A DNA stretch of 64,000 bases from Pseudobutyrivibrio sp. ACV-2 (GCF_900107545.1 NZ_FNQZ01000002.1:372001-436000); one strand, 5' to 3'. Shown: positions 17,239 to 25,491, counted from the stretch's first letter. Notes: generated by a model from the letters alone, not told the origin. Made by a program: numbers and translations.

Positions 17239-18765
17239 TCAGTTCTCAATCAAAGAGCCAATAACCGTATCTAGTGAAATGATCTTTTTTATTCCTTTTT
17301 CTTCAAGTGATTGTTTGATATTCACATAGTCGTATGTAACTGATACAACAACCATATCAACTTCTGGCAAATCATTTTGCAATGTATAAACCGGAAATGA
17401 TTTCTTTATTGCCTCACCTTTCCCATCAATGCCATACTCAATTGTTATCGATGATCCCTCCAAATCCATTAAAAAATGTGTACCAAGCATTCCCAATCCA
17501 TACACAGCAATTCGCTTTACACCTTTTCGTTCAAAGTATTCTGCTGTTGAAACACCTCTTTCTTTCAACATCATCCATTTATCAAAGATTTTCCAGTAAC
17601 TTCGATATTGAGTTATGGTCTTCTCAACTTTTTCTAATTCTATATCGGATTCCATACTATGTGTTTTTTTATTATCTTCAGAACTCTCATTCTGCGCTTC
17701 ATATATCGCCTCTAAGAATCGATATCCCCATTCCTCATCTGGCTCCAAATACATTGTCTCTCCCCACTCATTCCATGCGTTTATAAATACAAATTCATTT
17801 TCCAAATCTACGCTTTGTTTTATGATTTCCCGTATATAATCCTTAAACACGTCTGGATTTGAGTTGATAACAGCAATTCCCGCTTTATGTCTTCTAGGAG
17901 TGTCATCATACCCAGGGAAGGCTGATAAATATGTTTTCTTCTTCAGATTTCTCACTTGACGCTGAATCTTAATACTTTTTTCAACAATCTCACTATAATC
18001 AATAACTGCTGCAACCTTGTCATCGAGTTTTCTATATCTATCTGGATAACTCCTTCTAAACGAATACTGTGGTTCCATATTTAACCTGGCATCACACGAT
18101 TCACTTTCCACATTCGTCGAAATGAAATATATACCATTAAATCCGTTTTTCCTAGCCAATTTATTCCATAATTCAACCATTTCTGGAAGGCAAAATATCT
18201 CATCAGATTTATATATTAAAAAAAGCGGCTTGTTCCCCACTTTTATATATCTATCATCTTTAAAGAATTTTAAAAGATATTCAAAATGGCTTGCCCAATC
18301 CTCTTCATCTCCATACCCTTGTTCAAGTAATATACCGTCACTACTCTCTTGATTTGAGTCATTTTCCAACGACCATACATTTTTCGAACTCATTTTGCTC
18401 CAGGATCTAGCCCAGGTTTCATTCGCCCAAGAAAAACAAAATGGCATATCAATATCTTTCCATTGCAAAAGATTCTCTGCTGGCTTCTCTAATATTTTGC
18501 GTCCATCTTTAAAATAATAATGGTAAAAACACATACCATACACGCCATATTTATGCATCAAATCAGCCTGCCACTGCATAGTCTCTCTCTCCAAAAGATT
18601 GTAATAATATCCATCTTTTGGAATTTTAGGCATAATATGCCCCTCAAACAGTGGTTCTGCAGATTTTACAGACGTCCATTCTGTAAATCCCTCTCCCCAC
18701 CATTTGTCATTTTCAGGCGTTCTATGAAATTGCGGTAGGTACATTGAGATTATTTTCATATCCAT
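17239..18765 (-). CDS. WbsX / GH99-like protein with C-terminal Rossmann-like module
   Basis: Residues 1-350 match the WbsX-type glycan-locus family (GH99-like TIM barrel): IISMYLPQFHRTPENDKWWG, GFTEWTSV, YGVYGMCFYHYYF, PFCFSWANETWARSW and FVFINAWNEWGE. These proteins are known from O-antigen and capsule loci and are proposed to act on or transfer sugars. Residues about 370-410 are linker and 418-508 the recurring module (RIAVYGLGMLGTHFLMDL ... VDMVVVSVTYDYVNIKQSL). The ribosome site is weak. It stands between a GT2 gene and the radical SAM gene. Hydrolase versus transferase activity cannot be decided here. Confidence 0.85.
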   Translation of the reverse strand: MDMKIISMYLPQFHRTPENDKWWGEGFTEWTSVKSAEPLFEGHIMPKIPKDGYYYNLLERETMQWQADLMHKYGVYGMCFYHYYFKDGRKILEKPAENLLQWKDIDMPFCFSWANETWARSWSKMSSKNVWSLENDSNQESSDGILLEQGYGDEEDWASHFEYLLKFFKDDRYIKVGNKPLFLIYKSDEIFCLPEMVELWNKLARKNGFNGIYFISTNVESESCDARLNMEPQYSFRRSYPDRYRKLDDKVAAVIDYSEIVEKSIKIQRQVRNLKKKTYLSAFPGYDDTPRRHKAGIAVINSNPDVFKDYIREIIKQSVDLENEFVFINAWNEWGETMYLEPDEEWGYRFLEAIYEAQNESSEDNKKTHSMESDIELEKVEKTITQYRSYWKIFDKWMMLKERGVSTAEYFERKGVKRIAVYGLGMLGTHFLMDLEGSSITIEYGIDGKGEAIKKSFPVYTLQNDLPEVDMVVVSVTYDYVNIKQSLEEKGIKKIISLDTVIGSLIEN

Positions 18766-18770
18766 CGGTA

Positions 18771-18853
18771 TATCAAACGATTAAACCAGCACAAAATACA
18801 TATTTTGTTTCGTTCTATATCAATTATCAAACAATTACCAAACGATTAAACCA
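18771..18853. repeat. Three related 16-18-nt repeats upstream of the WbsX-like gene
   Basis: TATCAAACGATTAAACCA (18771-18788) and TACCAAACGATTAAACCA (18836-18853) differ at one base; TATCAAACAATTACC (from about 18825) between them is a partial copy. They fill the 147-bp gap before the gene and could be a regulatory site or replication slippage. Confidence 0.5.
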
Positions 18854-18912
18854 TGTAATTCCTCAATACATTTGTTATCCAAAAACTTGTTGTCGCTCAT
18901 TACTCTACCTCT

Positions 18913-20100
18913 TTACAAATTATATAAATCCAATACTCTTATTATATCTGTGTGCTTCATGTCTAACTTAGCTATCTTATTGCTATCAATCCCTAAAGAA
19001 ATAAGTTCATTTTTTATTGATTCTCTTAACTTAGTTCGCGTTGCCATAATAAGTATTTTGTCCATTTCTTTTTGCCTACGAACTAGTTCTGAGGGTGTGT
19101 CAATTTTGAATCCACTTATCTCTCCTGTTTTTTCTTTATCAACTACCATTACTATATTATTTCTATCATGCCTTGATAGCACGCGCAGATATTCTTGTCC
19201 CATATCTCCACATCCATAAATTGCCACTTTTTCTTCTATTTTAACATTAAACGGGAATATATCATCCTTATAATACGCTTGTAGCAGATTATAATCGGCA
19301 AGCATCATATCTCTTACCATTTGTAAAATTATTTGGTTTTCAACTTTCTTCCATATTTCTTTTTTCAAAAACTGTGCCTTAAGATATTCATAAAACTTCT
19401 TCTCTGATTCCATTAAATCTTTTGAATGTGTTCGGCAAAATGACTCCTCATGAATCCTATAACAATATACTATCTGCCCTGTAGATAATACTTTATCTAC
19501 ATTAGCCATAATATTCCATACACAGGCCACATCCTCCGACATACGAATATCATTTGGGCAACTCATTATTATTTCGCGAATCGACTCTATTTTATACATC
19601 CCGCCCCATAAAGAGGTAATCATTTTGCTCTCGTAAAAGCATTTATCATTTATAAAATCACATGCTAACTCTATACCAGAATAAGTCCCGCGTGCAACGT
19701 TTGTTATCACAGACTCTTTATCCCTATAGACCTTTTTACAATCATAAAGAACTACATCAACATTATTCATTCTGGCTTTATTAACAAGACTCTGTATTAC
19801 ATCATTTTGTTGGACTAACCAATCGTCTGCATCTACAAATAAGCACCATTTTCCTGAAGCTAATTCTAACCCTCTTTTTCTTGCTGCGATTTGACCAGCA
19901 TTATTCTGGTATTCATACTTTATTACTTCTGGGTATTCTTTTTTGAACTCTCGGCATAGTTTCTCCGAATCATCTGTAGAACCATCATTGATTAGTATTA
20001 TCTCTTTGTTTGGATAATCCTGCGCAATAATACTGTTTATGCATTGTCCTAGATATTTCCCAGCATTATATATTGGTATTATTATGCTTACTTTGTCCAT
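18913..20100 (-). CDS. GT2 glycosyltransferase with C-terminal Rossmann-like module
   Basis: Residues 1-105 carry the GT2 signature: VSIIIPIYNAGKYLGQCINS, ILINDGSTDDSEKLC, IAARKRGLELASGKW and LFVDADDWL. Residues 110-280 are the helical acceptor region. Residues about 285-390 hold the module (KVAIYGCGDMGQEYLRVL, MVVDKEKTGEISG, ILIMATRTKLRESIKNEL). GGCGGAA precedes the ATG, and the upstream radical SAM gene ends 22 bases away, so the genes are likely co-transcribed. Inner-face membrane association is expected from the family; no helix is visible. Confidence 0.92.
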   Translation of the reverse strand: MDKVSIIIPIYNAGKYLGQCINSIIAQDYPNKEIILINDGSTDDSEKLCREFKKEYPEVIKYEYQNNAGQIAARKRGLELASGKWCLFVDADDWLVQQNDVIQSLVNKARMNNVDVVLYDCKKVYRDKESVITNVARGTYSGIELACDFINDKCFYESKMITSLWGGMYKIESIREIIMSCPNDIRMSEDVACVWNIMANVDKVLSTGQIVYCYRIHEESFCRTHSKDLMESEKKFYEYLKAQFLKKEIWKKVENQIILQMVRDMMLADYNLLQAYYKDDIFPFNVKIEEKVAIYGCGDMGQEYLRVLSRHDRNNIVMVVDKEKTGEISGFKIDTPSELVRRQKEMDKILIMATRTKLRESIKNELISLGIDSNKIAKLDMKHTDIIRVLDLYNL

Positions 20101-20122
20101 AGTGTTCCGCCATTATCGATAT

Positions 20123-21256
20123 TTACTGAATATTTATCGTGTCACAGTACTTACAGTGCGGCCAATTCCCTCTGCCTTTATATAATGCTTCTCTCACTTC
20201 ATTAAATCTCTTTCCATACCATACTTCTTTTAGTGACTGCGTGCTTAAATCCCCTAAGGTATCTCTCCCTAGTGGATCATTACAACACAGAGAGACCTCA
20301 CCTGTTGGTCTGATTATTAGTTGTTTAAATGGTAGTGCACATCTTACGTCCTCAAATGTACTATCCATTTCATGATTAGGTGCATCTCCACCTCTAGACG
20401 AAAGAACTTCATTCGATTTTCTAAGAACTATAGTAACTTTATTTATTAATTCAGGGTGATTTTCACAATATGCAGCTATTATTTTGTTATTTGATATCAG
20501 TTCTAGTTCTTGGTTATAATTATCAATTATTAACTCATCCAAATAGTCTACCACCTGCAGAAATTTTTCTAACGTCAAAAGGGTACCGTTAGTAAACAAG
20601 TGCATTCTAGCCTTAGGCAACTTTTCTCGTGCATATTTCAACCTATCAATAATATTAGGATCTAAAAACGGTTCATTATTTGAGAAACAAGCTAATTTCC
20701 CCTGATAATCTAGTTCAGATAATTCATCAATTATCTTTTTAAACAATAATTCTGACATAATGGCATATTCTCTAGGGTCTTGATTGCGGTTAACAGGACA
20801 GAATGCACACACGCCATTGCATCGATTTATGGTCTCTATTTCAACATGATCAAATAAAGGAACCTTATCATGTAATTCCTCTACATTAGCATTAATAGTA
20901 TCAATTGCTAAACGTATCCTTTCCTTTTCACTTTCCTCTGTTCTAGAATTCCCATCATATGGATTAAAAACAATCTCGTTTGTTGAATAGTATGCACGAG
21001 GGTCTGAAACAAAGTATTCATAGTTAGTAACCCCCAATTTATCTAGTTGTTTTTTCATCATCTCAACATTTCGACTAGCAATTAATACTTTATAATCGCA
21101 ATCATCTAGCAATACCTCAACTGGTTTGATCTGAATTCCATCGACATTTTTCCCTTGAAGTTCTTTATTATTATCGACTATATATGCAACTTTTGATTTG
21201 TACATTGAAACTGCTTGTTTTCCAATTATTCCAGCGCCAAATACTACTATCTTCAT
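20123..21256 (-). CDS. Radical SAM/SPASM protein with N-terminal Rossmann-like module
   Basis: Residues 1-95 are the module (MKIVVFGAGIIGKQAVSMY, IVDNNKELQG, YKVLIASRNVEMMKKQL). The radical SAM core begins near residue 147 with CNGVCAFC (CxxxCxxC), followed by FSNNEPFLDP and RMHLFTNGTLL. A SPASM-type C-terminus carries VSLCCNDPLGRDTLGDL, LKEVWYGKRF and HCKYC. This is the usual core-then-SPASM order. GGGGT precedes the ATG. Relatives oxidise or rearrange peptides and sugars; the substrate is unknown. A stub nearly identical to its module start lies just upstream at 21535-21591. Confidence 0.88.
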   Translation of the reverse strand: MKIVVFGAGIIGKQAVSMYKSKVAYIVDNNKELQGKNVDGIQIKPVEVLLDDCDYKVLIASRNVEMMKKQLDKLGVTNYEYFVSDPRAYYSTNEIVFNPYDGNSRTEESEKERIRLAIDTINANVEELHDKVPLFDHVEIETINRCNGVCAFCPVNRNQDPREYAIMSELLFKKIIDELSELDYQGKLACFSNNEPFLDPNIIDRLKYAREKLPKARMHLFTNGTLLTLEKFLQVVDYLDELIIDNYNQELELISNNKIIAAYCENHPELINKVTIVLRKSNEVLSSRGGDAPNHEMDSTFEDVRCALPFKQLIIRPTGEVSLCCNDPLGRDTLGDLSTQSLKEVWYGKRFNEVREALYKGRGNWPHCKYCDTINIQ

Positions 21257-21261
21257 CTTTT

Positions 21262-21477
21262 TTACCCCAAATATGCTTCTTCTATCACTTTAATCTGCTC
21301 AAAGAGATTATATCCAGCAACTGTCATAATATCATGCATATTAGTTCTTAAATATCTTTTAGAAGAATCCTGCAATCTTCTTCCCCAAGCTTCTTCAGAA
21401 TCTTCTACCCATATACAATTATCGGTTATCTCTACCCAATGAACAAATATATAAACCTTGTTATTTTTTACAATCAT
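21262..21477 (-). CDS. Small protein of 71 residues, unknown
   Basis: The ATG at 21477 has TTAGGAG at good spacing, so translation is plausible. The sequence (KVYIFVHWVEITDNCIW, DSEEAWGRRLQDSSKRYL, AGYNLFEQIKVIEEAYLG) is not recognised and has no membrane helix. It sits between a Rossmann stub and the intact radical SAM gene, five bases from the latter. It could be a genuine small gene or the 3' end of the gene whose first codons survive as that stub. Confidence 0.5.
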   Translation of the reverse strand: MIVKNNKVYIFVHWVEITDNCIWVEDSEEAWGRRLQDSSKRYLRTNMHDIMTVAGYNLFEQIKVIEEAYLG

Positions 21478-21534
21478 TATAAATATCTCCTAAAGCATTC
21501 AATAGTAAATCGCTATACAATTTTGATTTTTACA

Positions 21535-21591
21535 TCAAGATAAAGCCTGCTTTCCCATTATCCCTGCACCAAATATTATTATCTTTTCCAC
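21535..21591 (-). pseudogene. 18-codon stub of a Rossmann-like module gene
   Basis: From a GTG with AGGTGAT upstream the frame reads VEKIIIFGAGIMGKQALS and stops. It is closely similar to the first residues of the radical SAM protein encoded 0.3 kb downstream (KIVVFGAGIIGKQAVS). The start region and ribosome site are kept while the rest of the gene is gone, so it is a remnant of a second module-bearing gene. Confidence 0.7.
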
Positions 21592-21603
21592 TTAAATATC
21601 ACC

Positions 21604-22782
21604 TCATATACTAATACGTAAAATCTTTTCTTCTTTAATCCTTAAATCTTTTAGTTCTTTTATAATCTGTTCAACCATAGTTCCCCTCAATACCGCTATA
21701 AGCACATAATCATATTTTTTTTCTGCCATTATAGTTTTAATATCATAATCATTATTTCCACCATCTTTTTTATCTAGCCACAAAACAACAGAAATACTGA
21801 ACTTATTCTCCAGAATACCCTTTAGTCTCTTACCAAATCTACCAGCTCCATAAAGTATAATTTGATTCCCCGGTTTAAGATTACCTAATGGATATATTTT
21901 TCCATTTCTGTTTTCTATAATACTCTCTGGTACTTGTAATAAGGTCGAATATAGAATTAACGCGTTCACTCCGTTTAGAATTGAATAATTTTCCTTATCC
22001 AAAAAATTATTAAGATTAATTTTTAAATTTTTCTCTAAACACGCTATTCGCATTTCTTCATCTTTTAAATTGTTATCCATACAAGACCCACTACGTATTC
22101 GATAATGATAAAAAGCTTTATGAATAATCATCATGCTATTAGCAGAATACACACACGGATACACTATTGCTGCATCTTCACCCACATTAATTCGATCATC
22201 TACATTCTTATATAGCGTCTTTATAAGTGCTGATTTAAATAGTTTGTTATATACATGTATATTTATACCAGATTCAAAAAAAACACCCGTATATACGGCA
22301 ATAGGATAAATCTTATTTTCTAAATCATCTCTGTTATAGTACCCTTCTTTACACTGATCAAATTCGTCAACAGTATGTTTTCCATAGTCTCTTTTTACTC
22401 CAGAGGTAATTATATCTGGCATAAAATCCGAAGATAACTCAATCATTTCTTGATACATTACTGGTTCAATCCAGTCGTCTCCATCAACAAATGTTATATA
22501 CTCTCCAGTCGCAATATCTACACCAACTTTACGCGCACCTATAATTCCCCCATTAGATTTATGTACTACTTTTATTCTGCTATCAATTTTCTTATAGTTG
22601 TCAACTATATCTCCTGAGGAATCTGTAGAACCATCATCGACAAGAATTATTTCTAATTTCTTATATGTCTGATTAATAATACTTTCTATACACTCAGGTA
22701 AATATTTCTCAACATTATATATGGGAACAATTACACTAATATATGGTTTCACTAATTCATTATATTTATTTTTATCGTACAT
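21604..22782 (-). CDS. GT2 glycosyltransferase with C-terminal Rossmann-like module
   Basis: Residues 14-115 show ISVIVPIYNVEKYLPECIES, ILVDDGSTDSSGD, GARKVGVDIATGEYITFV and VDGDDWIE, the GT2 signature. Residues 120-290 are the helical part. Residues about 295-390 hold the module (QIILYGAGRFGKRLKGIL, WLDKKDGGN, YDYVLIAVLRGTMVEQI). Cytosolic, probably acting at the membrane on a lipid-linked glycan. A decayed GT2 fragment lies directly upstream. The donor sugar is unknown. Confidence 0.92.
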   Translation of the reverse strand: MYDKNKYNELVKPYISVIVPIYNVEKYLPECIESIINQTYKKLEIILVDDGSTDSSGDIVDNYKKIDSRIKVVHKSNGGIIGARKVGVDIATGEYITFVDGDDWIEPVMYQEMIELSSDFMPDIITSGVKRDYGKHTVDEFDQCKEGYYNRDDLENKIYPIAVYTGVFFESGINIHVYNKLFKSALIKTLYKNVDDRINVGEDAAIVYPCVYSANSMMIIHKAFYHYRIRSGSCMDNNLKDEEMRIACLEKNLKINLNNFLDKENYSILNGVNALILYSTLLQVPESIIENRNGKIYPLGNLKPGNQIILYGAGRFGKRLKGILENKFSISVVLWLDKKDGGNNDYDIKTIMAEKKYDYVLIAVLRGTMVEQIIKELKDLRIKEEKILRISI

Positions 22783-22797
22783 AATGATATCCGCATT

Positions 22798-22937
22798 TCA
22801 CACTATACTTTCTTCACTATTTTTTGATGAATTACAATAACTCTACTATCTATTTTTCAACTTATCTAAATATTTTGCTATCACATTAGATAACCCATCA
22901 TTAACACAAATAATTTCAATAATTAATATATGATTGT
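22798..22937 (-). pseudogene. Decayed fragment of a GT2 glycosyltransferase
   Basis: The gap between the TylF-like and GT2 genes holds two short frames that make sense together. One reads IEIICVNDGLSNVIAKYLDK before stops; the next frame reads IDSRVIVIHQKNSEESIV before a stop. Together they match the stretch from the NDGS motif to the segment before the ARN motif of GT2 enzymes. No start codon or later domains survive. Confidence 0.65.
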
Positions 22938-22979
22938 TTACAAATATTTTGATTCACTTTTAACCTAACTATCTAATAT

Positions 22980-23978
22980 CTATTTCGAAATAACCAATGT
23001 TCCATTTGCATCTGGTATAGGAACTTTTTTTAAACCTCTTCCTGTTTCTATTTCATATCTATCTACAGCTTTTTCTACACCTAACAAACTACTATTGTAG
23101 TCATGAATAAATATATATCCTCCTTCAGACATTTTAGGATAAAAGTACTTTATTCCCTCATATATTGATTCTTCAAAATCCATATCCAAAGAGACAAATG
23201 CAAAACTATCATTTATTCCTTCTGCTGAAGCCGGAAAAAATCCTTGTTTTACTACTATTTGATCAAGATTATCCATTTTTTCTAAGACTGACATTATATT
23301 TGTATCTTTGTACGCTTCAATAAATGCTTCTGTGCAATTTCCATTCTTTTTTTCGCTCACAGCTTCATTAACATCAAAACCATCAAACGTATCAAATAAA
23401 TACAACTTTCTATCCGGAAAAGCTTTGTTTATATATTGAGCAAATTCACCTCTAAAAACTCCAGCTTCTGCGACTTCCCCTTTTATATCTTTTTTTCTTA
23501 TTTCTTTTACTACCAATTCGAATGTTTTTATCCTTACATAATCTGTTTCCATATAAGAATCACTTAGATACTTTGTGTTTTCGAAGCATAAAACACCATA
23601 CGCCTCCGTTCCTCTTACTACGTGATATCGTTTTTCTATAACTTTTGCATATTTTTCACCTACTATTTGTTCCACAAAACTATAGTCTTCATTTATATCC
23701 TTCAGGCAACAGTTTCCATATAAAAAGATAAACTTGTCTAAATCTAATCCAATTTTTTTTGCTTGATTATATATTTCTTTAGATCCTAATGTACATACGA
23801 TTACAGCATCATATTCTTTATCTATTAAATCTTCTGGCGTAAGAACTTTTTTACTAAAGTATTCCTTTTTATTAGGATTGTTATCAATAAACGCTTCTAT
23901 TCTCTCTATTGGTATCCATCTATCGAGGATTTTTCCTGCCAATCGACCTGTTCCCCAAAAGTAAATCTTTCCTGCCAT
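22980..23978 (-). CDS. TylF/MycF-type O-methyltransferase with N-terminal Rossmann-like module
   Basis: The ATG at 23978 follows AAAGGAT; the frame also opens eight codons earlier. Residues 1-95 are the module (KIYFWGTGRLAGKILDRW, FIDNNPNKKEY, YDAVIVCTLGSKEIYNQA). Residues 130-332 match macrocin-type sugar O-methyltransferases: VAEAGVFRGEFAQYINKAF, LYLFDTFDGFD, SLDMDFEESIYEGIKYFYP and YIFIHDYNSSLLGVEKAV. Known members use SAM and Mg2+ to methylate deoxysugar hydroxyls. It is the most upstream gene of this part of the island, followed by the decayed GT2. I infer glycan methylation. Confidence 0.9.
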   Translation of the reverse strand: MAGKIYFWGTGRLAGKILDRWIPIERIEAFIDNNPNKKEYFSKKVLTPEDLIDKEYDAVIVCTLGSKEIYNQAKKIGLDLDKFIFLYGNCCLKDINEDYSFVEQIVGEKYAKVIEKRYHVVRGTEAYGVLCFENTKYLSDSYMETDYVRIKTFELVVKEIRKKDIKGEVAEAGVFRGEFAQYINKAFPDRKLYLFDTFDGFDVNEAVSEKKNGNCTEAFIEAYKDTNIMSVLEKMDNLDQIVVKQGFFPASAEGINDSFAFVSLDMDFEESIYEGIKYFYPKMSEGGYIFIHDYNSSLLGVEKAVDRYEIETGRGLKKVPIPDANGTLVISK

Positions 23979-24004
23979 TAATATTATCCTTTCAAATACC
24001 ACTC

Positions 24005-24133
24005 TTATGTTTCAAATTCAGCTAAGCTAAATTTCAAAACCCACTCTTTTTTATCTCCCAAATCAAGCATGTTTATGACTTCATCATAATGAAGTGAAAT
24101 ATATATTTTTATCATTTGTTCGATTAATTCCAT
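24005..24133 (-). CDS. Possible small protein of 42 residues or gene remnant
   Basis: The frame from an ATG at 24133 reads ELIEQMIKIYISLHYDEVIN and then NMLDLGDKKEWVLKFSLAEF, which looks like real protein. A weak GTGAG site precedes it. I do not recognise it. The 497-bp stretch it lies in otherwise holds terminator hairpins and one 71-bp repeat, so it may be the tail of a lost gene. Confidence 0.35.
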   Translation of the reverse strand: MELIEQMIKIYISLHYDEVINMLDLGDKKEWVLKFSLAEFET

Positions 24134-24156
24134 GCTCACATACTCTCACATAATAA

Positions 24157-24227
24157 AAAACTCCCCATGCAAAGTTCATACCTTACATGAGGAGTTCGTT
24201 CTTCATGTAAAGTATGAAATTTTCAAG
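24157..24227. repeat. 71-bp direct repeat, copy A (left of MNT-HEPN), with terminator hairpin
   Basis: Matches copy B (25385-25455) at 68 of 71 positions. It contains a stem of AACTCC(C/T)CATG against CATGAGGAGTT, followed on the minus strand by T-residues, and an overlapping TTCATAC/GTATGAA pairing. It sits beyond the end of the HEPN gene. Confidence 0.9.
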
Positions 24228-24295
24228 TAAAAATGTAACATTTTGATAATCTACGACTCATTCTTTAATCTTCATAAAACTTCTTTATAAACAAA

Positions 24296-24336
24296 AACTC
24301 CTCATGAAAAGACCTTCATCTATTCCATGAGGAGTT
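24296..24336 (-). terminator. Intrinsic terminator after the MNT-HEPN pair
   Basis: AACTCCTCATG pairs with CATGAGGAGTT around a 19-base loop, with a T-rich tail on the minus strand. The stem is the same as in the two 71-bp repeats, but the loop differs. Confidence 0.7.
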
Positions 24337-24499
24337 ATCCTTCAAAGTAAACTGTTACCCTATTTCTTTATATCTTTCTGCCTCACATCCTTATGAAGTC
24401 ACAATTGATATAACTTTTAGTGTACTTATTATATTTAATTCTATCAGTTGTTTAGGTAGTGTCTGTGAAAAAAGTGTGAAATGAGTCATTGCTAACCAG

Positions 24500-24910
24500 C
24501 TACCAGCGTCTCGTACAATACTTCTCTATTTCATCCAGTAGATTCTTCGCTAAATCTACCTGTTCCTTAGCTTCCTGCTTATTGGCAATATAAAAATCAT
24601 CATAGTCACTTGCATGCCTTATCTGTTCTGCTTCGTTAATCTTACGTCCCCAATCTCTCGAAAATATTTCAGTCTTAATATATTTCTTATTAAAATTGGC
24701 AATGGCATCTTTATGTTTCTTGTAAGACATTCCATCCAAAGCGTGAACCGCGTTTATTCCGTGAAATATCGCATAATATGCTCTATTATTAGCTCCTCTA
24801 TAGTCATCTATTCCAAGTAACACTTTGGCTGACTCGACATCCTTTCTTGCCACCTCAAGTCTATATCTGCATAAGTCACTACGAGTACCTACATCTTCAC
24901 TATGCTGCAT
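24500..24910 (-). CDS. HEPN-domain toxin of an MNT-HEPN pair
   Basis: The ATG at 24910 lies inside the last codons of the MNT gene (overlap 11 bases), with GAGGGAG upstream; an alternative TTG lies at 24919. About 136 residues, all helical. The HEPN core shows RGANNRAYYAIFHGINAV and later RHASDYDDFY, the Arg-x4-6-His-like and SDYxDFY pattern of this family. Known HEPN partners of MNT proteins are RNases or, in HepT/MntA systems, toxins silenced by AMPylation of the Tyr near the end of the motif, present here. Probably the toxin of a type VII-like system. Confidence 0.88.
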   Translation of the reverse strand: MQHSEDVGTRSDLCRYRLEVARKDVESAKVLLGIDDYRGANNRAYYAIFHGINAVHALDGMSYKKHKDAIANFNKKYIKTEIFSRDWGRKINEAEQIRHASDYDDFYIANKQEAKEQVDLAKNLLDEIEKYCTRRW

Positions 24911-25235
24911 ACAACACAACTCCCTCTTTTTGAATATTATAAAAAAATGGATAGTTATTCACCCACTTTTCAAAAAGATCTCTACTATGAGTCATTGGAT
25001 TTATTTCTACATCATTATCCATATTAAAATCATATGTTTCATTAAACAGCTCTTTTTGATATTCTTTAGCTTCATCATCTGAAATATTTACAAGTATCAT
25101 TATGTCTATGTCAGAGCCCTGCTTGTTATCACCCCTTGCATAAGAGCCAAATAAAATAATTTTCGCAAGATTTGAGCCATATATATTTTTTATTTCTTCT
25201 ATATATTTTGTAAGTAATTCATTTATTTCATTCAT
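24900..25235 (-). CDS. MNT-domain nucleotidyltransferase antitoxin
   Basis: About 111 residues from the ATG at 25235 (AAAAGG upstream; the frame opens at a TTG nine codons earlier). The minimal nucleotidyltransferase motif is complete: GSYARGDNKQGSDIDIMI gives GSxxRG...SDxDL-like spacing, and the third acidic residue is in MDNDVEIN. Known MntA proteins add AMP to the partner HEPN toxin and so neutralise it. It overlaps the HEPN gene and is bracketed with it by 71-bp direct repeats, which suggests insertion as a unit. Confidence 0.88.
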   Translation of the reverse strand: MNEINELLTKYIEEIKNIYGSNLAKIILFGSYARGDNKQGSDIDIMILVNISDDEAKEYQKELFNETYDFNMDNDVEINPMTHSRDLFEKWVNNYPFFYNIQKEGVVLYAA

Positions 25236-25384
25236 TTCATTTAACCTTTTCTTATAAAACAATGTTAATCCTATGGAAAATTATACCCGATTATTCTCAT
25301 TTAGCACAGCCACTATAATACCTTTCACTTTTTCACTTGCGTCATGTCCCGTAAACACTACACAAAATCTATGTAGGTATCTAG

Positions 25385-25455
25385 AAAACTCCCCATGCAA
25401 AGTTCATACCTTACATGAGGAGTTCACTCTTCATATAAAGTATGAAATTTTCAAG
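25385..25455. repeat. 71-bp direct repeat, copy B (right of MNT-HEPN), with terminator hairpin
   Basis: Lies 37 bases beyond the stop of the CDP-glycerol-transferase-like gene and carries the same hairpin as copy A, so it is that gene's likely terminator. Weaker similarity between the copies continues for about 30-40 bases to a shared GACTCAT, which in copy B is the end of that gene. Confidence 0.9.
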
Positions 25456-25491
25456 CGGCAATATAACGTTCTAACCAAAGCATCAAGACCG

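Noticed and set aside
24157-24340. Cluster of hairpins taken at first for a riboswitch or CRISPR-like repeats
   Set aside because: Only two direct repeats and a related stem are present, each ends in a T-run on the minus strand, and there are no regular spacers. They fit terminators better.
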